A DNA stretch of 6,295 nucleotides from Ramlibacter sp. (GTDB taxonomy: Bacteria; Pseudomonadota; Gammaproteobacteria; Burkholderiales; Burkholderiaceae_C). Below are positions 1-6,066 of the stretch, in pieces. How positions within the stretch are numbered: position 1 is the stretch's first letter; each line of letters starts with the position of its first letter. Made by a program: the position numbers and the translations under genes. The notes beneath the pieces were generated by a model that worked only from the letters and a program-made list of their open reading frames with translations, was not told where the DNA came from and made no database searches. The stretch covers positions 1 to 6,295 of the forward strand of contig JAMPXR010000160.1 in NCBI GenBank assembly GCA_023701085.1. The letters are read 5' to 3'.

Positions 1-529
1 GCAGCAGCAGCGGCGGATCCATGATCAGGGCGCGCGCCAGCGCCGCGCGCTTGATCATGCCGCCCGAAAGCTCCGCCGGCATCTTGCCGGCATCCTCGGG
101 CGCGAGCCCGACCATCTGCAGCTTGACCATCGCCGCTTCGCGCACGACCGCGGCCGGCAGCGTCTTGAGTTCGCGCAGCGGAAAGGCGATGTTCTCCAGC
201 ACGCTGAAGGCGGAAAACAGCGCCCCGTGCTGGAACAGCATGCCGATGCGGCTGGCCGCGCCCCTCTTGCCGAGTTCCCCCACCGGTTTGCCCAGCACGG
301 ACACCTCGCCCCGCGCCGGCGTTTCCAGCCCGAGGATCTGGCGCAGCAGCACCGTCTTGCCGGTGCCCGATCCGCCCACCAGGGAAAGCACCTCGCCGCG
401 CTGCACCGTCAGGTCCAGGTCCTGGTGCACCACGAAGCGCTTCTCGGGCGTGGTGAAGACCGTCCACAGCTTGCGGATCTCCACCATGGGCGCGCCGCCG
501 GCAGGCAGGGCAAGCTCGTCGGCATCCAT
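1..529 (-). CDS. ABC transporter ATP-binding protein, MlaF-like (3' end cut by window edge)
   Basis: This is the ATPase of a lipid-type (Mla/Ttg2/Mkl) ABC importer or exporter. It would hydrolyse ATP on the cytoplasmic face to drive the permease encoded just upstream. Reading leftward from ATG at 529, 176 codons are present. Walker A is GGSGTGKT at residues 52-59, the Q-loop glutamine is in MLFQHGALF near residue 100, and the ABC signature LSGGM is at 154-158. The hydrophobic run ALIMDPPLLL near 167-176 starts Walker B and is cut before the expected Asp-Glu. The FQHGALFSAFSVLENIAFPL stretch is typical of MlaF-like proteins. The start lies 4 bases after the permease stop, so the two are probably translationally coupled. 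A weak purine stretch (GAAG) precedes the start. ATG at codon 15 (487) is an alternative start. The family call is firm; the transported lipid is unknown. Confidence 0.93.
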   Translation of the reverse strand, partial: MDADELALPAGGAPMVEIRKLWTVFTTPEKRFVVHQDLDLTVQRGEVLSLVGGSGTGKTVLLRQILGLETPARGEVSVLGKPVGELGKRGAASRIGMLFQHGALFSAFSVLENIAFPLRELKTLPAAVVREAAMVKLQMVGLAPEDAGKMPAELSGGMIKRAALARALIMDPPLLL

Positions 530-533
530 CGCT

Positions 534-1652
534 TCAGAGCCCCACGTCCTTGAACAGGATCGCGAACAGCGCGTCGACCAGGATCACCACCGTGATCGCC
601 GCCACCACCGACGCCGTCGTGCCTTCGCCCAGGCTCTGCGTGTTCGGCTTCACGCGCAAGCCGTAGTGGCAGCCGACCAGCGCGATCAGCACGCCGAACA
701 CCACCGACTTGCTGCTCGCCAGGATCAGCGTGCTCAGGCTCACCGCATCAGGCAGGGCCGTGATGAAGAACCTGGGCGTGATGCCCAGCGAGACGTCGGC
801 CGCCAGCATGCCGCCCGCCAGGGCGCACAGCGTCGTCCACACGCTGATCAGCGGCATCGACAGCGCCAGCGCCATGGCCCGCGGCATCACCAGGCGGAAG
901 CTGTGGGAGATGCCCATCACGCTCATCGCGTCGAGTTCGTCGTTCACGCGCATCACGCCGATCTGCGCGGTGATCGACGAGCCCGAGCGCCCCGCGATCA
1001 GGATGGCGGCCAGCATCGGCCCGAGCTCGCGGATCAGCGCGATGCCCAGGATGTTGACGATGTACGCGTCGGCGCCGAACTGCCGCAGTTGCTGCGACGT
1101 GAGGTAGGCCAGCACCACGCCGATGAGGAAGCCGACCAGGGCGGTGATCGGCAGGGCGGCGGCGCCGATGCGGTATACGTGGCCGGAGAAATCGCGCCAG
1201 GGGCCCTCGTGCGGCGCGCGCGCCAGACGCAGCAGGTTGAGCGCGAGCTGTCCGGCCAGGGCCACGAACGATCTCATGTGGTCGCCGGCGCGCAGCACCG
1301 CCTCGCCCAGCGCGAGGTAGGCGTCCATCCAGCCCGCCTTCCTGTGCGCGCGCGGCGCCACCGTGAAACGGGACACGCGTTCCAGCACCGCGCGCTGCGC
1401 CGGCAGCGCGTCCAGCTGGCGCGGCCACTGGCGGCCCCAGCAGTCCCACAGCAGCTGGGCACCCACGTGGTCCAGCTGCTCGGCATGCGTCAGGTCCCAG
1501 GCCTGCTGCGCGCTGGCTCCGGCCAGGCTGTTTCGCAGGGATTTCAGCAGGCCGGGTTGCGCGAACTGCGCCGCCGTCCACTGCCCCAGCAGGCGCAGGC
1601 GCGCTCCTTCCGGCGCAGGCCGCTGCTCGACGCGAGGCGTGGTTTCCGACAT
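534..1652 (-). CDS. MlaE-family lipid ABC transporter permease with N-terminal STAS-like domain
   Basis: This is the inner-membrane permease of an Mla-type ABC transporter, a family that moves phospholipids or other hydrophobic molecules across the envelope. The protein is 372 residues, about 110 longer than the roughly 260-residue E. coli MlaE. The extra N-terminus (about 17-97) looks like a STAS domain: a beta-strand pattern, then WDLTHAEQLDHVGAQLLWDC at 52-71, matching the usual strand-Asp-x-x-Gly-helix signature. The MlaE core spans about 105-372, with hydrophobic segments near 128-146, 163-186, 202-221, 255-285, 312-331 and 345-367. Its hallmark stretch is RELGPMLAAILIAGRSGSS (208-226), followed by MRVNDELDAM (234-243). 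The ATPase gene follows after 4 bp. I chose ATG at 1652 because the STAS fold begins soon after it; no strong Shine-Dalgarno is visible. The frame stays open upstream to 2264 but overlaps the divergent hydratase gene, so that extension is rejected. Confidence 0.93.
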   Translation of the reverse strand: MSETTPRVEQRPAPEGARLRLLGQWTAAQFAQPGLLKSLRNSLAGASAQQAWDLTHAEQLDHVGAQLLWDCWGRQWPRQLDALPAQRAVLERVSRFTVAPRAHRKAGWMDAYLALGEAVLRAGDHMRSFVALAGQLALNLLRLARAPHEGPWRDFSGHVYRIGAAALPITALVGFLIGVVLAYLTSQQLRQFGADAYIVNILGIALIRELGPMLAAILIAGRSGSSITAQIGVMRVNDELDAMSVMGISHSFRLVMPRAMALALSMPLISVWTTLCALAGGMLAADVSLGITPRFFITALPDAVSLSTLILASSKSVVFGVLIALVGCHYGLRVKPNTQSLGEGTTASVVAAITVVILVDALFAILFKDVGL

Positions 1653-1752
1653 GACGCGCAGGTCCGGGGTGGTCAGCCCGCCATCGTAACTGCACAGCCG
1701 GGCAGCGACTGTAGGAAGCCGCCTGCCGCGTGTGTGCTGGCGCCCCGGCGAC

Positions 1753-1780
1753 TTGGGTGCGGACCCGACACGGGTATAAA
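1753..1780 (+). promoter_or_regulatory. Putative sigma70-type promoter of the hydratase-AtuA operon
   Basis: TATAAA at 1775-1780 matches the -10 consensus at five of six bases and is one of very few AT-rich hexamers in this GC-rich DNA. TTGGGT at 1753-1758 keeps the TTG of the -35 box, with a 16-base spacer. Transcription would start near 1786-1788, leaving a leader of about 20 bases that contains the ribosome binding site. The -35 match is only three of six, so activation by a regulator, or a weak basal promoter, is possible. Confidence 0.45.
1763..1775. promoter_or_regulatory. Operator-like inverted repeat in the promoter spacer
   Basis: ACCCG, three bases (ACA), then CGGGT form a perfect inverted repeat that ends on the first base of the candidate -10 box. 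The same arms recur around it: GGGT at 1755-1758 pairs with ACCC at 1763-1766, and CGGG at 1771-1774 pairs with CCCG at 1784-1787. A repressor or a MerR-type activator could bind here. No regulator gene lies in the window, and short palindromes are common in GC-rich DNA, so this is a candidate only. Confidence 0.35.
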
Positions 1781-1794
1781 GTGCCCGAACGACC

Positions 1795-1800
1795 AGGAGA
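1795..1800 (+). promoter_or_regulatory. Ribosome binding site of the enoyl-CoA hydratase gene
   Basis: AGGAGA lies five bases before ATG at 1806, a near-consensus Shine-Dalgarno at good spacing. It fixes the start of this gene, although the frame stays open far upstream across the antisense of the transporter genes. Confidence 0.85.
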
Positions 1801-1805
1801 TAGCC

Positions 1806-2588
1806 ATGAGCGACGGCGCCACCACCCCGGAACTGCTGGTGGAGCAGCGCGGACCGGTGTTGTGGCTGACCCTCCAGCGCGAGGAGCGTCGCAATGCGAT
1901 CAACCACGCCGTGCTGGCGCGGATGATGCAGGCCATCGACGCGGCCCAGGGCGATCGGGCACTGCGCGCGATCGTGGTGACGGGCTGCGGCACGCGGGCC
2001 TTTTGCGCCGGCGCCGACCTGCAGTCGGCCCAGGCCTTCGTCAGCGACTATTCCGAACCGTACGCCTCGCTCGCGCTGCTGTTGCGCCGCGCCAGGGCGA
2101 GCAACCTGCCGCTGGTCGCGCGCGTCAACGGCGCCTGCATGGCCGGCGGCATGGGGCTGCTGGCGATGTGCGACCTGGCGGTGGCTTCCAGCCATGCGGT
2201 GTTCGGCCTGCCCGAGGTCAAGGTCGGGGTCTTTCCGGCCCAGGTGCTGTCGGTGCTGCAGCATCTCATCCCGCGGCGCAGGCTGGCCGAGCTGTGCCTC
2301 ACGGGCGAGCCGCTGACGGCAGCGCAGGCCCTCGAATACGGACTGGTCAATTACGTCGATGACGACCTGGACGCCAAACTGGACTGGCTGCTGCAGCGCC
2401 TGCTGGACAAGTCGCCCGCCGCGATCCGGCGCGGCCTGTACACGATGAAAAAGATCGAAGCCATGCCTTTCGAGGAATCGGTGGCCTTCACCGAAAGCCA
2501 GATCGCCCTGTTCACCCTGACGGAGGACGCCAAGGAAGGGCAGCAGGCGTTCCAGCAGAAGCGCAAGCCGCAGTGGAAAGGCCGCTAG
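1806..2588 (+). CDS. Enoyl-CoA hydratase/isomerase family protein, probably methylglutaconyl-CoA-hydratase-like
   Basis: This 260-residue crotonase-fold protein is the normal length for the family. It probably hydrates an unsaturated acyl-CoA in the cytoplasm. CoA and oxyanion-hole signatures are present: RAFCAGADLQ after the second strand, and VNGACMAGGMGLLAMCD at about 107-123. Aligned by eye on the mitochondrial enoyl-CoA hydratase, Glu137 in FGLPEVKVG corresponds to catalytic Glu164, and Gly114 to the oxyanion glycine. The Glu144 position is Gly117. A glycine there, with the second glutamate kept and EVKVGVFPA following, is a pattern I recall from LiuC/AtuE-type hydratases of leucine and citronellol degradation. 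The AtuA-like gene two bases downstream supports that reading. The exact substrate is inferred, and a simple enoyl-CoA hydratase or isomerase cannot be excluded. A promoter and a strong ribosome binding site precede it. Confidence 0.9.
   Translation: MSDGATTPELLVEQRGPVLWLTLQREERRNAINHAVLARMMQAIDAAQGDRALRAIVVTGCGTRAFCAGADLQSAQAFVSDYSEPYASLALLLRRARASNLPLVARVNGACMAGGMGLLAMCDLAVASSHAVFGLPEVKVGVFPAQVLSVLQHLIPRRRLAELCLTGEPLTAAQALEYGLVNYVDDDLDAKLDWLLQRLLDKSPAAIRRGLYTMKKIEAMPFEESVAFTESQIALFTLTEDAKEGQQAFQQKRKPQWKGR
2575..2581 (+). promoter_or_regulatory. Ribosome binding site of the AtuA-like gene
   Basis: GGAAAGG sits inside the last codons of the hydratase gene, nine bases before ATG at 2591. It favours that ATG over the in-frame GTG at 2573, which has no comparable purine run upstream, and points to translational coupling with the hydratase. 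Confidence 0.65.
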
Positions 2589-2590
2589 CC

Positions 2591-4441
2591 ATGCAGGCGG
2601 AACCCGCCAAGAACGGCAAGACCGTGCGCATCGGCGGGGCCTCGGGCTTCTGGGGCGACAGCTGCGTGGGCGCGCCGCAGCTGGTGCGGCTGGGCCGCGT
2701 CGATTACCTGGTGTTCGACTACCTGGCCGAGCTCACCATGTCCATCCTGGCGGCGGCGCGCGCCAAGGACCCGACGCTGGGCTATGCCACCGACTTCGTC
2801 ACGGTCACCATGAAGGCGGTACTCAAGGACGTGGCAGCCCAGGGCATCCGCGTCATCAGCAATGCCGGTGGCGTGAATCCCGCAGCCTGCGCGAACGCCC
2901 TGGCCGCGCTGGCCGCCGAGCAAGGCGTGAAGGTTCGGATCGCCGTGGTCCAGGGGGACGACCTCATGCCGCTCGCGGCCGAGCTGCGCCAGGGCCCTGC
3001 CGCGTGGGCCGCCGCGCTGCCCGCCGATGCCGAGTCCCCCGCCGGGCGCCTGCAGCTGCCCGAACGTCTGCTGACGGCCAACGCCTACCTGGGCGCGCTG
3101 CCGATCCGGCAGGCGCTGGACGAGGGCGCGCAGATCGTGGTGACGGGGCGCTGCGTGGACAGCGCCGTGACCCTGGGCGCCTTGATGCACGAATTCGGCT
3201 GGCCCGCCGACGACTACGACCGGCTGGCCCAGGGCAGCCTGGCCGGCCACATCATCGAATGCGGCTGCCAGGCGACCGGCGGGCTGCATACCGACTGGGA
3301 GGCCGTGCCCGACTGGGCGCACATCGGCTATCCCGTGATCGAATGCGGCGCGGACGGCAGCTTCATCGTGACCAAGCCGCCGGGCACGGGCGGGCTGGTG
3401 AACACGGCCGTGGTCGGCGAGCAGATGCTCTACGAGATCGGCGATCCGCAGCGCTACCTGCTGCCGGACGTCACCTGCGACTTCAGCGGCGTCACGCTGC
3501 GACAGGCCGGCGAGCACCGCGTGCGGGTGCAGGGCGCGCGCGGCCTGGCCCCCGGGCCGGCGTACAAGGTTTGCGCGACCTGCGTGAATGGTTTTCGCTG
3601 CAGCGCGCAGCTCACCATCGTCGGCATGGAGGCCGCGCGCAAGGCCAGGCGCACCGGCGAGGCGATTCTCGAACGCACGCGCGAGCTGTTCGCGCAGCTT
3701 GGACTGGGGGACTACAGCCGCACGGCCATCGAGGTGCTGGGATCGGAACAGGCCAACTACGGCCCGCACGCACGCACGCACGATGTGCGCGAAGCCGTGC
3801 TGCGCGTCGCGGTGATGCATCCGCAGAAGGCGGCGCTGGAGCTGTTCGCGCGCGAGATCGCGCCGGCCGGCACCTCCTGGTCGCCCGGCACCACGGGCGC
3901 GGACGGCCGCCCGCGCCCGTCCCCCGCCATCACGCAGTTCGCTTTCCTGGTCGACAAGCGGCGTGTCGCGCCGCAGGTCGTGCTGGAGGGGCAGGTGAAG
4001 CCCGTGGCGGTGCCGGCCGGCCAGGGCGCCATACCGCCGCCGGTTCGCCCCGACCTGTCGCAGTCTTGGGCATCGGCGCCGGCCGGCCGGCAGGGCGCTG
4101 CCGAAACGGTCGAGGTCCCCTTGATCCGCCTGGCCTGGGGCCGCAGCGGCGACAAGGGCGACACCTCCAACATCGGCATCATCGCGCGCCGTCCCGAGTG
4201 GCTGCCGCTGCTGCGCGAGCAGCTCACGCCGGAGCGCGTGGCCCGCTGGCTGGGGCATCTGGTGCGCGGCACCGTGACGCGCTACGACGTGCCGGGCATT
4301 CACGCGCTGAATTTCGTGTGCACGCGCGCGCTGGACGGCGGCGGTATGGCCTCGCTGCGCAACGACCCCCTGGGCAAAGGCATGGCGCAGATCCTGCTGG
4401 CGCTGCCGCTGCGGGTGCCCGCGAGCTGGGGCCTGCGCTAA
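2591..4441 (+). CDS. AtuA-like acyclic terpene utilisation family protein (DUF1446) with C-terminal ferredoxin-fold domain
   Basis: The protein has 616 residues in two parts. The large N-terminal part (about 10-460) is the AtuA/DUF1446 core. It carries RIGGASGFWGDS near the start, DYLVFDYLAELTMSIL, VISNAGGVNP, TGRCVDSAVTLGAL near 184-197, ECGCQATGG at 223-231 and KPPGTGGLVN starting at 262. A Pro/Ala/Gly-rich linker (about 470-505) joins it to a C-terminal domain of about 100 residues beginning VEVPLIRLAWGRSGDKGD. The GRSGDKGD motif lies at 517-524 and is the hallmark of the small domain found alone or fused in this family. AtuA is needed for citronellol/geraniol growth in Pseudomonas, but its reaction is unknown, so none is assigned here. 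Members also occur beside branched acyl-CoA catabolic genes in bacteria that do not use terpenes. The gene starts 2 bp after the hydratase stop, so the two form an operon. Family call firm, function open. Confidence 0.92.
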   Translation: MQAEPAKNGKTVRIGGASGFWGDSCVGAPQLVRLGRVDYLVFDYLAELTMSILAAARAKDPTLGYATDFVTVTMKAVLKDVAAQGIRVISNAGGVNPAACANALAALAAEQGVKVRIAVVQGDDLMPLAAELRQGPAAWAAALPADAESPAGRLQLPERLLTANAYLGALPIRQALDEGAQIVVTGRCVDSAVTLGALMHEFGWPADDYDRLAQGSLAGHIIECGCQATGGLHTDWEAVPDWAHIGYPVIECGADGSFIVTKPPGTGGLVNTAVVGEQMLYEIGDPQRYLLPDVTCDFSGVTLRQAGEHRVRVQGARGLAPGPAYKVCATCVNGFRCSAQLTIVGMEAARKARRTGEAILERTRELFAQLGLGDYSRTAIEVLGSEQANYGPHARTHDVREAVLRVAVMHPQKAALELFAREIAPAGTSWSPGTTGADGRPRPSPAITQFAFLVDKRRVAPQVVLEGQVKPVAVPAGQGAIPPPVRPDLSQSWASAPAGRQGAAETVEVPLIRLAWGRSGDKGDTSNIGIIARRPEWLPLLREQLTPERVARWLGHLVRGTVTRYDVPGIHALNFVCTRALDGGGMASLRNDPLGKGMAQILLALPLRVPASWGLR

Positions 4442-4524
4442 CGGCGAAAAGCGGTATCCTCGAACGCCCGCGCGAGGCATAGACTGGTGCTTCTCCCTCC
4501 CTTTTGCTTATCCGGAAGACTCGC
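4442..4524 (+). promoter_or_regulatory. Short gap before mmsA with its ribosome binding site
   Basis: This 83-bp gap holds GGAAGA at 4514-4519, five bases before the mmsA ATG at 4525. A small inverted repeat, CCTCG (4458-4462) and CGAGG (4473-4477), has a ten-base loop and no following T tract, so it is not a convincing terminator. A pyrimidine-rich run lies at 4491-4506. I see no good -35/-10 pair, so whether mmsA has its own promoter or is read through from the AtuA-like gene is undecided. Confidence 0.5.
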
Positions 4525-6066
4525 ATGAACGCCCCCGACAAATCCCCCCAAAACGCCGCCATCGCTTCCATCGAACACTGGATCGGGGGCCGCGTCGTGC
4601 CGGGCGCGAGCGGCCGCCGCGCCGATGTGTTCAACCCCGCCCTGGGCAGCGTCACCGGCCGGGTCGCGCTGGCCAGCGGCTCGGAAGTCGCCGCCGCCGT
4701 CGCGGCCGCGCAGGCCGCCTTCCCGGCCTGGGCCGATACGCCGCCGATCCGGCGTGCCCGCGTGCTGTTCAGGTTCCTCGAACTGCTGAACCGGCATCGC
4801 GACGAACTGGCGCATGCCATCACGGCCGAGCACGGCAAGGTGTTCACCGACGCGCAGGGCGAGGTGACGCGCGGCATCGACGTCGTCGAGTTCGCCTGCG
4901 GCATCCCGCAGCTGCTCAAGGGCCAGTTCACCGACCAGGTGTCCACGGGCATCGACAACTGGACTCTGCGCCAGCCGCTGGGCGTGGTGGCGGGCATCAC
5001 GCCCTTCAACTTCCCGGTGATGGTGCCGATGTGGATGTACCCGCTGGCCATCGCCGCGGGCAACGCCTTCGTGCTCAAGCCCAGCCCGCTGGACCCCTCG
5101 CCTTCGCTGCTGATGGCGCGGCTGCTGCAGCAGGCCGGCCTGCCCGACGGCGTGTTCAACGTGGTGCAGGGCGACAAGGAAGCGGTGGACGCGCTGCTGG
5201 AACATCCCGACGTCAGGGCGGTCTCGTTCGTCGGCTCCACCGCAATCGCGCAGAAGATCTACGAAACCGGCGCGCGCCACGGCAAACGGGTGCAAGCGCT
5301 GGGCGGCGCCAAGAACCACATGGTGGTGATGCCCGATGCCGACATGGACCAGGCCGTGGACGCGCTGATCGGCTCGGCCTTCGGCTCGGCGGGCGAGCGC
5401 TGCATGGCGATCTCGCTGGGCGTGCTGGTGGGCGAGGCGGCCGACAGGATCCTGCCCAAGCTGGCCGAGCGCACGCGCGCGCTGAAGATCCGCAACGGCA
5501 CGGACCTGGACGCGGAGATGGGGCCGATCGTGAGCAGCGCGGCGCACGAGCGCATCGCGGGTTACATCGGGCAGGGCGCAGGCGAAGGCGCCAAGCTGGT
5601 GGTGGACGGGCGCACCTTCGAGGCCGCCAAGGCCGGCGCGGGCTGCGGCAACGGCTTCTGGATCGGCGGCACGCTGTTCGACAACGTCACGCCCGAGATG
5701 AAGATCTACAAGGAAGAAATCTTCGGCCCGGTGCTGGGCTGCGTGCGCGTGAAGGACCTGGCCGCCGCCGTCCAGCTCATCAACTCGCACGAGTATGGCA
5801 ACGGCGTCGCCTGCTTCACCAGCGACGGCAACGTGGCGCGCGAATTCAGCCGGCGCGTGCAGGTCGGCATGGTCGGCATCAACGTGCCGATTCCGGTCCC
5901 GATGGCCTGGCATGGTTTCGGCGGCTGGAAAAAGAGCCTGTTCGGCGACATGCACGCCTATGGCGAAGAGGGCGTGCGTTTCTACACCAAGCAGAAATCC
6001 ATCATGCAGCGCTGGCCGGAAAGCATCGGCAAGGGCGCGGAGTTCGTGATGCCGACCGCCAAATGA
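4525..6066 (+). CDS. mmsA: CoA-acylating methylmalonate-semialdehyde dehydrogenase
   Basis: This 513-residue enzyme is the usual length for MmsA. It oxidises methylmalonate semialdehyde (valine, thymine) or malonate semialdehyde with NAD+ and CoA, releasing CO2 and giving propionyl-CoA or acetyl-CoA. The aldehyde dehydrogenase fold is clear: [15 protein letters not shown] around Asn162, [10 protein letters not shown] for cofactor binding, [14 protein letters not shown], and the catalytic cysteine Cys293 in [11 protein letters not shown]. Two features set it apart from ordinary aldehyde dehydrogenases. ALGGAKNH at 258-265 has alanine where the general-base glutamate normally sits, as expected of the CoA-dependent subfamily, and [16 protein letters not shown] around Arg116 is typical of Mms[12 protein letters not shown] and the C-terminal [11 protein letters not shown] complete the fold. 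ATG at 4525 is chosen for its ribosome binding site; an in-frame TTG lies at 4504. No mmsB or inositol genes are nearby. The stop overlaps the next start. Confidence 0.96.
   Translation: MNAPDKSPQNAAIASIEHWIGGRVVPGASGRRADVFNPALGSVTGRVALASGSEVAAAVAAAQAAFPAWADTPPIRRARVLFRFLELLNRHRDELAHAITAEHGKVFTDAQGEVTRGIDVVEFACGIPQLLKGQFTDQVSTGIDNWTLRQPLGVVAGITPFNFPVMVPMWMYPLAIAAGNAFVLKPSPLDPSPSLLMARLLQQAGLPDGVFNVVQGDKEAVDALLEHPDVRAVSFVGSTAIAQKIYETGARHGKRVQALGGAKNHMVVMPDADMDQAVDALIGSAFGSAGERCMAISLGVLVGEAADRILPKLAERTRALKIRNGTDLDAEMGPIVSSAAHERIAGYIGQGAGEGAKLVVDGRTFEAAKAGAGCGNGFWIGGTLFDNVTPEMKIYKEEIFGPVLGCVRVKDLAAAVQLINSHEYGNGVACFTSDGNVAREFSRRVQVGMVGINVPIPVPMAWHGFGGWKKSLFGDMHAYGEEGVRFYTKQKSIMQRWPESIGKGAEFVMPTAK

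Larger units (their letters stand above)
1653..1805. promoter_or_regulatory. Divergent intergenic region between the lipid transporter and hydratase operons
   Basis: The 153 bp between the two start codons must hold promoters for both operons. The right half contains a recognisable promoter-like element and palindrome, listed separately. For the leftward transporter genes, the only AT-rich patch is around 1683-1690, which reads TTACGAT on the minus strand (a 4/6 match to TATAAT in TACGAT). I find no convincing -35 box at the expected distance, so that promoter is unassigned. I see no open frame, RNA gene or terminator in this stretch. Confidence 0.6.

Noticed and set aside
21..1805. Plus-strand open frame running into the hydratase gene (an apparent 855-residue protein)
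   Set aside because: The first 595 residues are low-complexity Arg/His/Gln-rich sequence antisense to the ATPase and permease, both of which have strong family motifs. The ribosome binding site at 1795-1800 sets the real start at 1806.
2573..2590. GTG at 2573 as an earlier start for the AtuA-like gene
   Set aside because: It would overlap the hydratase by 16 bases with no purine run upstream; ATG at 2591 has GGAAAGG at nine bases.
4458..4477. CCTCG/CGAGG hairpin as a terminator after the AtuA-like gene
   Set aside because: It has only a five-base stem, a ten-base loop and no T tract directly after it.
2585..4480. Long minus-strand open frame of 631 codons opposite the AtuA-like gene
   Set aside because: The translation is rich in Arg, His, Gln and Gly without domain motifs, a typical mirror frame in GC-rich DNA. 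The plus strand encodes a complete conserved family protein.
3004..4482. Second plus-strand frame of 492 codons inside the AtuA-like gene
   Set aside because: The composition is extremely Arg/Ala/Gly-rich and it lies fully inside a well supported gene, so it is an off-frame shadow.
4455..4485. TATCCT (4455-4460) and TAGACT (4480-4485) as -10 boxes for mmsA
   Set aside because: Each matches only four of six bases and neither has a recognisable -35 box at 16-18 bases.
4504..4524. TTG at 4504 as start of mmsA
   Set aside because: The added residues are not family-like, and GGAAGA at 4514-4519 is well placed for ATG at 4525.
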